Source of the DNA: an uncultured Bacteroides sp.
GTDB taxonomy: Bacteria > Bacteroidota > Bacteroidia > Bacteroidales > Bacteroidaceae
Assembly (NCBI GenBank): GCA_900755095.1
Contig: CAAEFE010000137.1
Coordinates: 41,470-105,469 of the forward strand
Direction: 5' to 3'
DNA length: 64,000 bases
Each line of letters starts with the position of its first letter. The first letter of the stretch is position 1. The position numbers and the translations under genes are program-made. Positions 22,669-30,998 of the stretch are shown here, piece by piece. The notes below the pieces were generated by a model. That model was not told the DNA's origin, ran no database searches, and saw only the letters and a program-made list of their open reading frames with translations.

Positions 22669-24822
22669 TTATAAGTTCACCTCGATACCTTCCACAAGAT
22701 TGCCACTAGCTTGGCAAACGCCTTGGTCTGTGATAACTTTGACAATAGCCATATCTTTGTTTTCTGTTTTAAATTTGCCTTTTTCGCTAGTCAACTTTAC
22801 TATAACTTTGTCGCCTTGTTTTTCGGCTTTGAAGGTTTGTTGGCTGTAATCTCCCTTCTTGAATGCCCAGCCATCTCCTGCATCCCAGTACATTGATCCA
22901 TCGGCTTTTCCTTGTTCATCCAGACAAACCAATAATGTGAGCGGATCTAATGAGTTTTCTGTGGTATTTTGAATGATCTTTCCGGTAGGAATAATCGAAC
23001 CGCCACGTATCTTCATCTTTGCTTGATATTTATCACAGTTGTCACCTTTAACTAGTGATAGTTCTTTCCAAATGCCTTTCGGCAGTGCAGGCTGCTTAGC
23101 GTATGCCGGAATAATAAGCAGGTTGTTACCAATCAGGAATGCTTCTTCTTCGGCACGCAACGACAAGTCTTTAGGGTCGGCGAAAAAAACAGGTCGCATG
23201 ATGGGCATACCATTTGTTGAGGCTTCGTGCAGTAGAGTATAATAATAGGGGAGAAGGATGTATCGACGTTCTAATGCTATTCGTGCGGCATTTTCTACTT
23301 CTTGCCCAAATGCCCATGGCTCCTTGTTGTTTGTTCCTGCACAAGCGTGACCACGTGAGAATGGATAGAAAGCACCTACACCAATCCAGTTGCCGAATAA
23401 ATCGGCATCAGCATTAAATAGAAAGCCACCGATATCCGAACCGCTGAATGGTTGGCCGGATAATCCCAAAGTTAAAGACATGGGTATTGACATTTTCAGA
23501 TGGTCCCACCAGGAGCCATTATCACCGGTCCAAGTGGCTGCATAGCGCTGACCACCTAAGAAATTAGAACGAGTAAGAATAAACGGTCGCCTTTCGGGGC
23601 GGGTTTCCAGTATGCCTTCTCTGGATGCTTTAACCATTAGAAAACCATAAACATTATGATATTGTAGATGTGTTCCTGCAGGCAATTTACCTCCTCCGCG
23701 GTGGAGATTATCTTCCGGCATTGTTTTGTTGGGAGTGTCATTGATTTGTGGCTCATTTACATCGTTCCAAACACCGTCTACTCCTTGTGCCATGAAATCT
23801 TTATATAAGTTCCTCCACCATTTATTTACTTTAGGGCATGTGAAGTCTGGGAACGCTGCCGCTCCTGGCCAGGCATCACCATGAAAGTTCTTTCCGTCTG
23901 CAGTTTTTACCCAAACGTCATTTTCAGTTCCTGATTTATAAACGAAGTAGTTGGGGTCAACTTTTGCTCCAGGATCAATCATCCATGCAGAATGGAAGCC
24001 GCGTATATGTAAATCGCGATTAACAGCCTTAGGATTGGGAAAACTTTGTGGGTTAAATGTGAAAATACGATATCCATCCATGTAGTCAATGTCCATCCAG
24101 ATAACATCGCATGGTATTCTTTTGTGTCTGAAAGTGTCTGCAATCTCAATTACGCGACTGTCTGGTGAATAAGAGAAGCGACTTTGTTGATAGCCTAATG
24201 CCCAGCGGGGAATCATCGGCATAGTGCCTGTTAGTTCCGATAGTCCGCGAACTACAGCTTGTGGAGATTCTCTGTCAATAATAAACACCCGAAAAGGTTC
24301 TCCCTCACTTCTTAGTTCAATTTTCTCATTTGTACTACTTAATTCAGCTTTCCATGTGGTATCGAATAAAATACCGAAAGCTGTTCCGTCTTTTCTAACT
24401 CCCATCATCCAAGGATGTGATTGATATAGGCGTGTACCATTATCTACACCGTAGGCACCGGAATCTGTATTCCAGAGCTTGATTGTTTTACCATTTCTTA
24501 GAAGAGAACCGGTTACTTCACCACCTCCGTAGATACTTGTGCCTTCCGGTATTGTAAGTGATGCATTAGCTTTACCATCTGTGAGGGAGAATTCGGGAAT
24601 AAGTATCCAATCGGCAGGGAGTATGCCTCTCTCACGTGGTTCTTTTTCAATTGCGAACGAAGGTACTTTCTTTGCGTCAAAACCTTCTGGGATAAACTTG
24701 GCAATGCCGTCTCCAACCAATACGCTTTGTTTGATGGATACTTTCTGTGTTGCTGCGTCTGCCAATAGAGGGAAAGCAGTGAGCAAATATATTGCTACTG
24801 TTTTAATAAGGGTATATTTCAT
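22669..24822 (-). CDS. GH31 alpha-glycosidase (alpha-glucosidase-like)
   Basis: 717 residues with a signal peptide (about 1-23, ...LLADAAT), so probably periplasmic. GH31 layout: N-terminal beta-sandwich (about 25-195, with YGGGEVTGSLLRNG), TIM barrel (about 205-560) and C-terminal beta domains. The nucleophile motif GVWNDVNEP supplies Asp354 and the acid/base motif WTGDNGSWWDH supplies Asp434. LGLSGQPFSGSDIGGF is also diagnostic. Retaining hydrolysis of terminal alpha-linked glucose is the default; alpha-xylosidase or alpha-galactosidase activity is possible in the family. Between a GH76 gene and the IPT/NHL gene in the leftward operon, it suggests the mannan-like target carries alpha-glucosyl or similar side groups. 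Confidence 0.93.
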   Translation of the reverse strand: MKYTLIKTVAIYLLTAFPLLADAATQKVSIKQSVLVGDGIAKFIPEGFDAKKVPSFAIEKEPRERGILPADWILIPEFSLTDGKANASLTIPEGTSIYGGGEVTGSLLRNGKTIKLWNTDSGAYGVDNGTRLYQSHPWMMGVRKDGTAFGILFDTTWKAELSSTNEKIELRSEGEPFRVFIIDRESPQAVVRGLSELTGTMPMIPRWALGYQQSRFSYSPDSRVIEIADTFRHKRIPCDVIWMDIDYMDGYRIFTFNPQSFPNPKAVNRDLHIRGFHSAWMIDPGAKVDPNYFVYKSGTENDVWVKTADGKNFHGDAWPGAAAFPDFTCPKVNKWWRNLYKDFMAQGVDGVWNDVNEPQINDTPNKTMPEDNLHRGGGKLPAGTHLQYHNVYGFLMVKASREGILETRPERRPFILTRSNFLGGQRYAATWTGDNGSWWDHLKMSIPMSLTLGLSGQPFSGSDIGGFLFNADADLFGNWIGVGAFYPFSRGHACAGTNNKEPWAFGQEVENAARIALERRYILLPYYYTLLHEASTNGMPIMRPVFFADPKDLSLRAEEEAFLIGNNLLIIPAYAKQPALPKGIWKELSLVKGDNCDKYQAKMKIRGGSIIPTGKIIQNTTENSLDPLTLLVCLDEQGKADGSMYWDAGDGWAFKKGDYSQQTFKAEKQGDKVIVKLTSEKGKFKTENKDMAIVKVITDQGVCQASGNLVEGIEVNL

Positions 24823-24859
24823 GTTTTAATAATTTTAGTTGTCATTCTTTCTAGAAAAA

Positions 24860-26047
24860 TTATTGGATAGTGGCAAGGCGGGCGTACATTTCTATCATGG
24901 CAGCTTGTGTTAACAACCATTTTTTGTCATCTTTGCTTTTGCCGCTTAAATCTGTATTAAATAATCCTTTATCATCCCGGGCGTACATCCAAGCATGGTT
25001 TAAACTTTTATCGAAAGCGTTGATATATGTTTTATTCTTATCTATATGATAGAGTTCGATAAAGCCTCTTAACATTACCGCAGTAAACCAAATATCTCCT
25101 TGCTTTAGCATTTTAAAGCTTTCTCCTGTAGTTGTTGTAAAGTCTGTGAAAAAATAGTTATAGCATTCTTTAGCTATATTTTGTGCATCTTTCAGGTAAA
25201 GAGGATTTCTTGTCAGTTGATAGAGCAGGGCGGCTGATTGCATCATTTGCCCGCTGTTATAGGCGTATTTGGCTTTTCCTATCTTTCTGTCAAGACCGAT
25301 ATTGTCAAAATAGAGGTAATCAGTGGAGTCTTGTAGATTCTTTTGCGTCCATTCATATAATTCTTTTCCTTGTCTGAAGTAGATGCTGTCATTAGTTGCT
25401 TTAAATAGTTTAAGGGCGAGTACAGAGCCAGGAGCATTTGAACAAGTATTTTTAGACTCTTTCTTTTGCTCACACCAGTAAATGCCTCCTCCCAACAGGC
25501 TATCAGTACCACTTTCTATAAATTTCCATATTAATTGTGCTTTATCCAGATATCTTTTCTCTTGTGTTATTTGGTAGATGTCGGTGAAGTCAATGCCTAA
25601 CCATACATTGTCGTCATAAAAACGATCGGATGTCGGTGCTGTTTGTATGTACGATGAGTAAGCGTTAGGAGTTCTTTGGATATCGAAATATTCTTCCAGA
25701 CCAGGTAATACCCGTTTATCTAATAATTTCTGGTATTTCTTGTCATGAGTCGCTTCGAATAGTGCATTTACTGCAGAGAAAGTACCCGAATATGGCCATA
25801 AATAGGAGAACTGATTAGGCGTGTTTGCTTGGTCTTCCGATGCCAGATAAGTGACTTTGTGTTGTTCGTCAAAGGGATAGCTTTCCCGAAGCAGATAAGA
25901 GTCCTTTGCTGAGTAATGTTGATAAAGGGAATCCAATGTCTGCTGGGCTTTTCCCAAACTTGAATCTGAGTCTGCCTGCTTTGTTGAGGCACAACCAGTC
26001 AAAGAGAGGGTGCAAACTATGATTAGTAAAAAACGCAGTGCTTTCAT
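24860..26047 (-). CDS. GH76 alpha-1,6-mannanase-like lipoprotein (second, single-domain)
   Basis: 395 residues. Lipobox SLTGC gives Cys19. The mature protein is essentially one GH76 (alpha/alpha)6 barrel: the catalytic pair Asp145-Asp146 lies in DRFYDDNVWLGID, with GGGIYWCEQ and SNAPGSVLALKLF as further family motifs. It resembles the catalytic part of the GH76 protein at 13444 and probably shares ancestry. It is the first gene of the leftward PUL operon, reading away from the hybrid regulator, with candidate promoter TAACTTTG about 140 bp upstream. Predicted action: endo-cleavage of alpha-1,6-linked mannose; cell location (surface or periplasmic face) is not decided by sequence. Confidence 0.87.
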   Translation of the reverse strand: MKALRFLLIIVCTLSLTGCASTKQADSDSSLGKAQQTLDSLYQHYSAKDSYLLRESYPFDEQHKVTYLASEDQANTPNQFSYLWPYSGTFSAVNALFEATHDKKYQKLLDKRVLPGLEEYFDIQRTPNAYSSYIQTAPTSDRFYDDNVWLGIDFTDIYQITQEKRYLDKAQLIWKFIESGTDSLLGGGIYWCEQKKESKNTCSNAPGSVLALKLFKATNDSIYFRQGKELYEWTQKNLQDSTDYLYFDNIGLDRKIGKAKYAYNSGQMMQSAALLYQLTRNPLYLKDAQNIAKECYNYFFTDFTTTTGESFKMLKQGDIWFTAVMLRGFIELYHIDKNKTYINAFDKSLNHAWMYARDDKGLFNTDLSGKSKDDKKWLLTQAAMIEMYARLATIQ

Positions 26048-26187
26048 TTTATATAATATTCATTATTAACTAAAGATTTTCCTTCCAAAATACAGGTAGC
26101 TGAATATGCTACCTGTTTGTGGATTACCTATTTCAAACTACAATCCTTTTTATTTTGCTTTTTACCTTATTCCGTTGTCTGATGCTG

Positions 26188-26195
26188 CAAAGTTA
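26188..26195 (-). promoter_or_regulatory. Candidate -7 box (TAACTTTG) for the leftward PUL operon
   Basis: The minus strand reads TAACTTTG, matching TAnnTTTG, with about 135 nt of leader to the GH76 ATG. The 15-bp direct repeats begin 60 bp upstream, a plausible place for an activator. A second match, TACTTTTG at 26260-26267, overlaps the repeats. Confidence 0.45.
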
Positions 26196-26254
26196 TTGTG
26201 GTTAGTATAAGATGATGTACGGACCCATGACATAAATGTCTCTTCTCGATGAAA

Positions 26255-26290
26255 TGTCGCAAAAGTATATATATGTGTCGTAAAAGCGTA
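26255..26290. promoter_or_regulatory. Candidate activator site: two 15-bp direct repeats 21 bp apart
   Basis: TGTCGCAAAAGTATA (26255-26269) and TGTCGTAAAAGCGTA (26276-26290) agree at 12 of 15 positions and lie two helical turns apart. A weaker TGTC half-site sits at 26237. AraC-type output domains bind direct repeats in this geometry, so the neighbouring regulator is the obvious candidate ligand. This is inference. Confidence 0.45.
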
Positions 26291-26411
26291 CTCTTGTTAT
26301 GTTAATTTTCAGATGATCAGAATGTTTTTTGTGCAGTTCTTGGACGTTTTCCCGATTTTCTATATCTTTCCGTCGATTTTTGTGTCTTGATTTAAAACAA
26401 GAGAATGCTAT

Positions 26412-29400
26412 ATGAAAAAACACAATGAATGGACGAAGAGAACTACTCTTTTAAGAAGAGTTCTGCTGATACTGGTTTCTTTTCTTTTGATAGGAGTAGA
26501 CATAAATGCTTCGTATAGTCTCCGGCAATTTTCCAGTAAGAACGGATTATCCAATAGTGCTATTCTTTCGATGTGTCAGGATAGGCATGGCGTGATATGG
26601 ATCGGTTCATGCGATGGGCTGAATATCTACGACGGCACTTATCTGGGATTGTACAAACCAACCAATGTGCACCATAGTTTCTCCGGTAATCTCATCGAAC
26701 GGATTATCGAGGCGGACAACGATGTGCTTTGGATACAGACTAATTATGGGCTCGACCGCTTTGATACACGCAGACAGACCATACAAAGCTTCAAAGACTT
26801 TAAATACATAAACCGTATGGCGATAAGTCCCGAAGATGATTTCTTTATTATTAAGGATGATGGCTACATTTATTATTATCAGCCGGAGCAGAAGGACTTC
26901 TGTAAACTTGATGTGAAAAAGATACATTTTGAGGAAGTACAACAAATGGCTATTGATAACTTTGGAGTACTTTGGATATTCTCTTCGGATAATGATAACC
27001 GGAGTTATATAATAGAGAAAAACGGAAATCAAGTGAAGCTGGTTCCCAGTAATTGCCTGAATCATTCGGAAAAGTTGTTGTGGACGTTTGTAGATGGCGA
27101 TTTTCTCTATTTCATAGACAGTACTTATGCACTTTATGAATACGATCTGAATAATCATAAAGCGTATTTTATAGCAGATATGGAGGCAGAGATACTTCGT
27201 CGGGGTGAGGTTTCTTCCATTATAAAACAGAAAACTGATTATTTTATCGGCTTTAAGAGTAGTGGATTAATCCAATTAAAGTATATGCCGGATTCAAAGG
27301 TAAAATATAGCCTCCAGTCCATAAATGTTCAGTCCGGTATCTTTTGTCTTATGAAAGACCGGTTTCAGGATATAATCTGGGTGGGCGCTGACGGTCAAGG
27401 GCTTTATATGTATTTTACAGATGAGTTTTCTATTGACAACATCATGTTGGATGTACCGGAGTATCGGGTAGATAATCCGGTTCGTGCTCTATATCAGGAT
27501 CAGGATCAGACATTGTGGATAGGTACGAAGGGAGGGGGAATATTAAAGATGTTTGATTTCCATCCTGATATGGAAACTTTGCCTCGGGCAGAAAGGATCC
27601 TGGCAAGTAATAGTCCGTTGATGGACAACTCGGTGTATAGTTTTGCTCCCAGCCGGAGGAAACTCTTATGGATTGGAACGGAGAGCGGACTTAATTACTA
27701 CTCCTATTCACAAAAGCGGATACAGGAATTTCCGGTCATGGCAGATGGCAAGATGGTGAAGTATGTACATTCTGTCCGTGAGACAAATGATAGTACGTTG
27801 TGGGTGGTTTCTGCCGGTGAAGGTATTGTGAAAATCATTCTGGATGCTACTTCACTTTTACCTAAAGTGAAGTCTGCCCGTCGCTTTACACTGGATGGCG
27901 GAAAGAGAAACTCCAATTATTTCTTTGTCTCTTTTCAGGAGAATGATTCGGTTATTTGGTTTGGTAACCGTGGATATGGTGCGTATAAAATGAATACGCA
28001 TACCAATCAACTAACTCCCTGCCGCATTGACGATGTAGTGAAGAATCAGACTGTAAATGATATTTTTGCCATTCATAAGAATGACGAAGGATACTGGTTT
28101 GGTACGAGTTTCGGATTGACCCGGCTTTATCAGGGCGAATATAGGGTATATAACGAGACTGACGGCTTTCCCAACAATACGATTCACGGCATATTGGAAG
28201 GAAGGGACAATAACTTGTGGCTTAGCACCAATCAAGGGTTGGTGAGGTTTAATGTCCGCGAAAACACAGTTCAGACGTATCGGCAGCAGGGCGACCTGGA
28301 AGTGATTGAGTTTAGTGACGGTGCTTTCTTCAAGGATCAGCAGACGGGGACATTATTTTTTGGTGGTACGAACGGATTCATTACGATTAGCGAGAATGAT
28401 CAACTTTCGGAAGAATACATGCCTCCTTTGCATTTCAACCGCCTCTCTATTTTTGGTAAAGAGTGCAATATTTATGATTTTCTGCAAGGCGCTACGAAGC
28501 AAGAAACTTTGGTGCTGGACTATAGTCAGAACTTCTTTAACCTTTCATTTATTGCTGTCGATTACATTAACGGGAACAATTATACTTACTCTTATAAGAT
28601 AGACGGTTTGAGCGATAGTTGGATTGAGAACGGATTGTCTACGGTGGCGGTTTTCTCTAATCTATCTCCTGGAGAATACACCTTGCTAGTGAAGTACCGA
28701 AGTAATATAACAGGGAAAGAGAGTGAACCTTATTCATTATTGATCCGTATCACTCCTCCCTGGTATATGACTACTTGTGCTTATATTGTCTATTTCTTAT
28801 TATTAGCCGGGGTAATTGCAGGAGCTATCCGGATGGTGATAAAACGTTATCGCAGAAAGCGGAATGTTATGATCGAGGAAATGAACCGCCAGCAGCGCGA
28901 AGAACTGTATGAATCGAAATTGCGTTTCTTTACTAACATTACCCATGAATTTTGTACTCCGTTGACATTGATCAACGGTCCGTGTGAAAAAATCCTTTCC
29001 TATAGCCGGGTAGACAGTTATGTCCGGAAGTATGCTTCCATGATTCAGCAGAATGCGTTGAAACTGAATGCGCTGATATTGGAACTGATTGAGTTCCGCC
29101 GACTGGAGACGGGGAACAAGATTTTGAAGATAAAACATGTTCCTGTCACAGAACAGATACGGACTATTGCCGAATCATTCGGAGAGCTGGCGGAAAGCCG
29201 GAAACTGAACTATCGATTGCAGATAGAAGATGGAGTTTTTTGGAATACGGATGTCAGCTGTCTGAGTAAAATTGTAAATAACCTGATTTCTAACGCTTTC
29301 AAATATACTCCGGAGAATGGTTCCATTACGGTAGAGCTGCGTATTGAAGGAGAACAACTTTGCATTCGGGTATCTAATACGGGAAAAGGAATCAAGGAGG

Positions 29401-30512
29401 CTGATCTCACGAAAATATTCGACCGTTATAAGATTCTGGATAATTTCGAAGTGCAGAACAAGAATGGGATTTCTCCGCGAAATGGATTGGGACTGGCCAT
29501 TTGTCACAGTATGGTAAATCTGTTGAATGGACAGATTCAGGTATCCAGTATTCCTAATGAGGTGACTACTTTTGATGTATGGCTGCCTGTTATGGAGGTT
29601 ACGGTGGATAATGAAGATGAAAAAGTAGCTGAAGAATTGGTTTTGTCATCAGATGAGCAAGCAGTCGAACTCAAGAATTCGTCGGTTGAATTTGATAAGA
29701 ACAAGCAGACGATTATGATTATTGACGATGACCCTTCTATGTTATGGTTTGTTACGGAGATATTTGTCGGGGCATACAATGTTGTCTCTTTAGGCAGTGC
29801 AGAGGAAGCCTTGAAGCAGTTGGGCATCCAGTTACCGGATTTGATTATTTCGGATGTAATGATGCCCGGTATGGATGGAATGTCGTTTGCCAAAAAGATA
29901 AAGTCGGATAAACTGTTGAGCCGTATCCCGTTAATACTGCTTTCGGCACTGAATAATATTGACGAGCAGACGAGGGGAATTGAATCCGGCGCGGAAGCAT
30001 ATATCACGAAACCTTTCAATGTGGAATATCTCGAGAAAGTCGTTAGAAGGCTGTTACAGCGCGAAGAGGACCTGAAAGAGTATTATAGCTCTGTTCTAAG
30101 TGCTTTTGAACTGGATGATGGTCATTTTCTGCATAAAGAGGATAAATCCTTCTTCGAGAAGATGATGCAGATTATTGATAGTCATATACAGAATACGGAT
30201 TTATCAGTGGAATTGTTGAGTAGTTCATTAGGATACAGTACCCGGCAGTTCTATCGGAAGCTGAAAAATGTCACGGAGAAGACTCCTGCCGACATCATCA
30301 GAGAGTATCGCCTGACGATTGTAGAACGCTTGTTGCTGACAACGCAACTTTCCATTGAAGAGATTATGGATAAAACCGGATTCTCGAACAGGGGGACTTT
30401 CTATAAAGCATTTGCCCAGAAGTTCGAGATGACGCCCAAGCAGTACAGGAATATCAAGACGAAGGATGTTCATGATGCTTCTGAGGAAGGAGGAGGAACT
30501 ATGAACGTATAA
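26412..30512 (+). CDS. Hybrid two-component system regulator of PUL 1
   Basis: 1366 residues in one chain. After a membrane leader (about 15-35) come two seven-bladed Reg_prop propellers (about 40-700, with repeated motifs such as LWIGTKGGGILKM and LWLSTNQGLVRF), a Y_Y_Y domain (about 705-775) and one membrane helix (about 785-807). These form the periplasmic sensor for a signal oligosaccharide. The cytoplasmic part has the histidine kinase H-box FTNITHEFCTPLTLI with His845, an ATPase domain (N-box NNLISNAFKYTP, GLGLAICHS), a receiver with phospho-acceptor Asp1148 in IISDVMMPGMDG and the Lys in ITKPFN, and a C-terminal AraC-type HTH (about 1255-1355). It diverges from the PUL it should activate. 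Confidence 0.95.
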   Translation: MKKHNEWTKRTTLLRRVLLILVSFLLIGVDINASYSLRQFSSKNGLSNSAILSMCQDRHGVIWIGSCDGLNIYDGTYLGLYKPTNVHHSFSGNLIERIIEADNDVLWIQTNYGLDRFDTRRQTIQSFKDFKYINRMAISPEDDFFIIKDDGYIYYYQPEQKDFCKLDVKKIHFEEVQQMAIDNFGVLWIFSSDNDNRSYIIEKNGNQVKLVPSNCLNHSEKLLWTFVDGDFLYFIDSTYALYEYDLNNHKAYFIADMEAEILRRGEVSSIIKQKTDYFIGFKSSGLIQLKYMPDSKVKYSLQSINVQSGIFCLMKDRFQDIIWVGADGQGLYMYFTDEFSIDNIMLDVPEYRVDNPVRALYQDQDQTLWIGTKGGGILKMFDFHPDMETLPRAERILASNSPLMDNSVYSFAPSRRKLLWIGTESGLNYYSYSQKRIQEFPVMADGKMVKYVHSVRETNDSTLWVVSAGEGIVKIILDATSLLPKVKSARRFTLDGGKRNSNYFFVSFQENDSVIWFGNRGYGAYKMNTHTNQLTPCRIDDVVKNQTVNDIFAIHKNDEGYWFGTSFGLTRLYQGEYRVYNETDGFPNNTIHGILEGRDNNLWLSTNQGLVRFNVRENTVQTYRQQGDLEVIEFSDGAFFKDQQTGTLFFGGTNGFITISENDQLSEEYMPPLHFNRLSIFGKECNIYDFLQGATKQETLVLDYSQNFFNLSFIAVDYINGNNYTYSYKIDGLSDSWIENGLSTVAVFSNLSPGEYTLLVKYRSNITGKESEPYSLLIRITPPWYMTTCAYIVYFLLLAGVIAGAIRMVIKRYRRKRNVMIEEMNRQQREELYESKLRFFTNITHEFCTPLTLINGPCEKILSYSRVDSYVRKYASMIQQNALKLNALILELIEFRRLETGNKILKIKHVPVTEQIRTIAESFGELAESRKLNYRLQIEDGVFWNTDVSCLSKIVNNLISNAFKYTPENGSITVELRIEGEQLCIRVSNTGKGIKEADLTKIFDRYKILDNFEVQNKNGISPRNGLGLAICHSMVNLLNGQIQVSSIPNEVTTFDVWLPVMEVTVDNEDEKVAEELVLSSDEQAVELKNSSVEFDKNKQTIMIIDDDPSMLWFVTEIFVGAYNVVSLGSAEEALKQLGIQLPDLIISDVMMPGMDGMSFAKKIKSDKLLSRIPLILLSALNNIDEQTRGIESGAEAYITKPFNVEYLEKVVRRLLQREEDLKEYYSSVLSAFELDDGHFLHKEDKSFFEKMMQIIDSHIQNTDLSVELLSSSLGYSTRQFYRKLKNVTEKTPADIIREYRLTIVERLLLTTQLSIEEIMDKTGFSNRGTFYKAFAQKFEMTPKQYRNIKTKDVHDASEEGGGTMNV

Positions 30513-30526
30513 AACTCCTGAAGACT

Positions 30527-30556
30527 TGACAAACGGCTTTTAATGTTGTATATTTG
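30527..30556 (+). promoter_or_regulatory. Orphan promoter (TTGAC, 17 bp, TATATTTG)
   Basis: TATATTTG at 30549-30556 matches the Bacteroides -7 box, and a TTGAC element lies 17 bp upstream at 30527-30531. It starts 15 bp after the regulator stop codon and points to a stretch with no long ORF but with hairpins ahead of a T-tract. Confidence 0.5.
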
Positions 30557-30590
30557 TATCCTTACAATAAATGAATTAAAACTTAGACCA

Positions 30591-30629
30591 ATGAGAATAT
30601 CTTACCTTATACTGCATTTGTTGTGCTGA
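30591..30629 (+). CDS. Possible 12-codon peptide in the orphan transcript
   Basis: ATG to TGA encoding MRISYLILHLLC, about 28 nt after the predicted RNA start. It is leucine/isoleucine-rich and could be a leader peptide, but there is no structural gene downstream to attenuate and no clear ribosome binding site. Chance is quite possible at this length. Confidence 0.2.
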   Translation: MRISYLILHLLC

Positions 30630-30704
30630 TATAGTATAATATGACAACATTTTATCCGATAATGCCTTGCTTCGGAAGGCTTTTCGGTAGCTTGTATATA
30701 AGAA

Positions 30705-30739
30705 ACAGGCTGCAAACTTTTGAGAGGTTTGCAGCCTGT
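30705..30739 (+). terminator. Strong rho-independent terminator
   Basis: ACAGGCTGCAAAC (30705-30717) pairs perfectly with GTTTGCAGCCTGT (30727-30739), followed by TTTTGTTAT. It ends the regulator gene and/or the candidate small RNA. Confidence 0.88.
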
Positions 30740-30785
30740 TTTGTTATATAAATTCGGATAAATGCTATCGAAAAGCCATGTAATC

Positions 30786-30842
30786 GTTTTTAATAAACTT
30801 GGATACCGTTTCTAATAAACGATCAAGAAGTTTATTAAAAAC
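30786..30842. repeat. 22-bp-period array 1 (GTTT-N5-AAAC palindromic units)
   Basis: Three 13-bp units begin exactly 22 bp apart: GTTTTTAATAAAC (30786), GTTTCTAATAAAC (30808) and GTTTATTAAAAAC (30830). Unit 3 is the exact reverse complement of unit 1, so the block contains a perfect 15-bp inverted repeat (30786-30800/30828-30842). Weaker units fit the same register at 30764 (7 of 13 against unit 1) and 30852 (9 of 13 against unit 3). The 9-bp spacers are unrelated. Function unknown. Confidence 0.8.
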
Positions 30843-30998
30843 TGAAATATAGATTAGGCATAACAGTTCAGTATTTTTCAGCAGAGTCGGATAGAGAATA
30901 AATATGCTACGTCAATATCGGTTATGAATAGGTAAACTATATCAACGCCTTAAATCTTCTTCTTTTCCAACATTACCTTATAATGGCTGTTTTGCCTG

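Larger units (their letters stand above)
26048..26411. promoter_or_regulatory. Divergent control region of PUL 1
   Basis: 364 bp between the first operon gene (leftward) and the regulator gene (rightward). It holds a -7-type box for the leftward operon and a pair of 15-bp direct repeats, listed separately. No ORF, RNA fold or clear -7 box for the regulator gene was seen. Confidence 0.6.
30563..30745 (+). ncRNA. Candidate small transcript or leader-peptide RNA
   Basis: Predicted RNA from the promoter at 30527-30556 to the hairpin ending at 30739, about 180 nt. It carries a 12-codon frame (30591-30629), an imperfect hairpin with GCCTT (30664-30668)/AAGGC (30676-30680) plus outer CCGA/TCGG pairing, followed by TTTTCGG, and then a strong terminator. 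The DEAD-box gene beyond is on the other strand, so nothing downstream is served. I do not recognise a known RNA family. It could be a small regulatory RNA or a remnant leader. Confidence 0.45.
30513..30998. other. 486-bp gene-poor gap after the PUL 1 regulator
   Basis: No conventional gene fits. The first half holds a promoter-like element, a possible short RNA with a 12-codon reading frame and two hairpins. The second half holds a 22-bp-period repeat array. Both neighbouring genes end towards the gap. Sequence 30865-30998 shows nothing further. Confidence 0.7.

Noticed and set aside
26412..30512. Separate sensor kinase and response regulator genes
   Set aside because: The frame is continuous from propeller to AraC-type HTH with no stop, so it is one hybrid protein.
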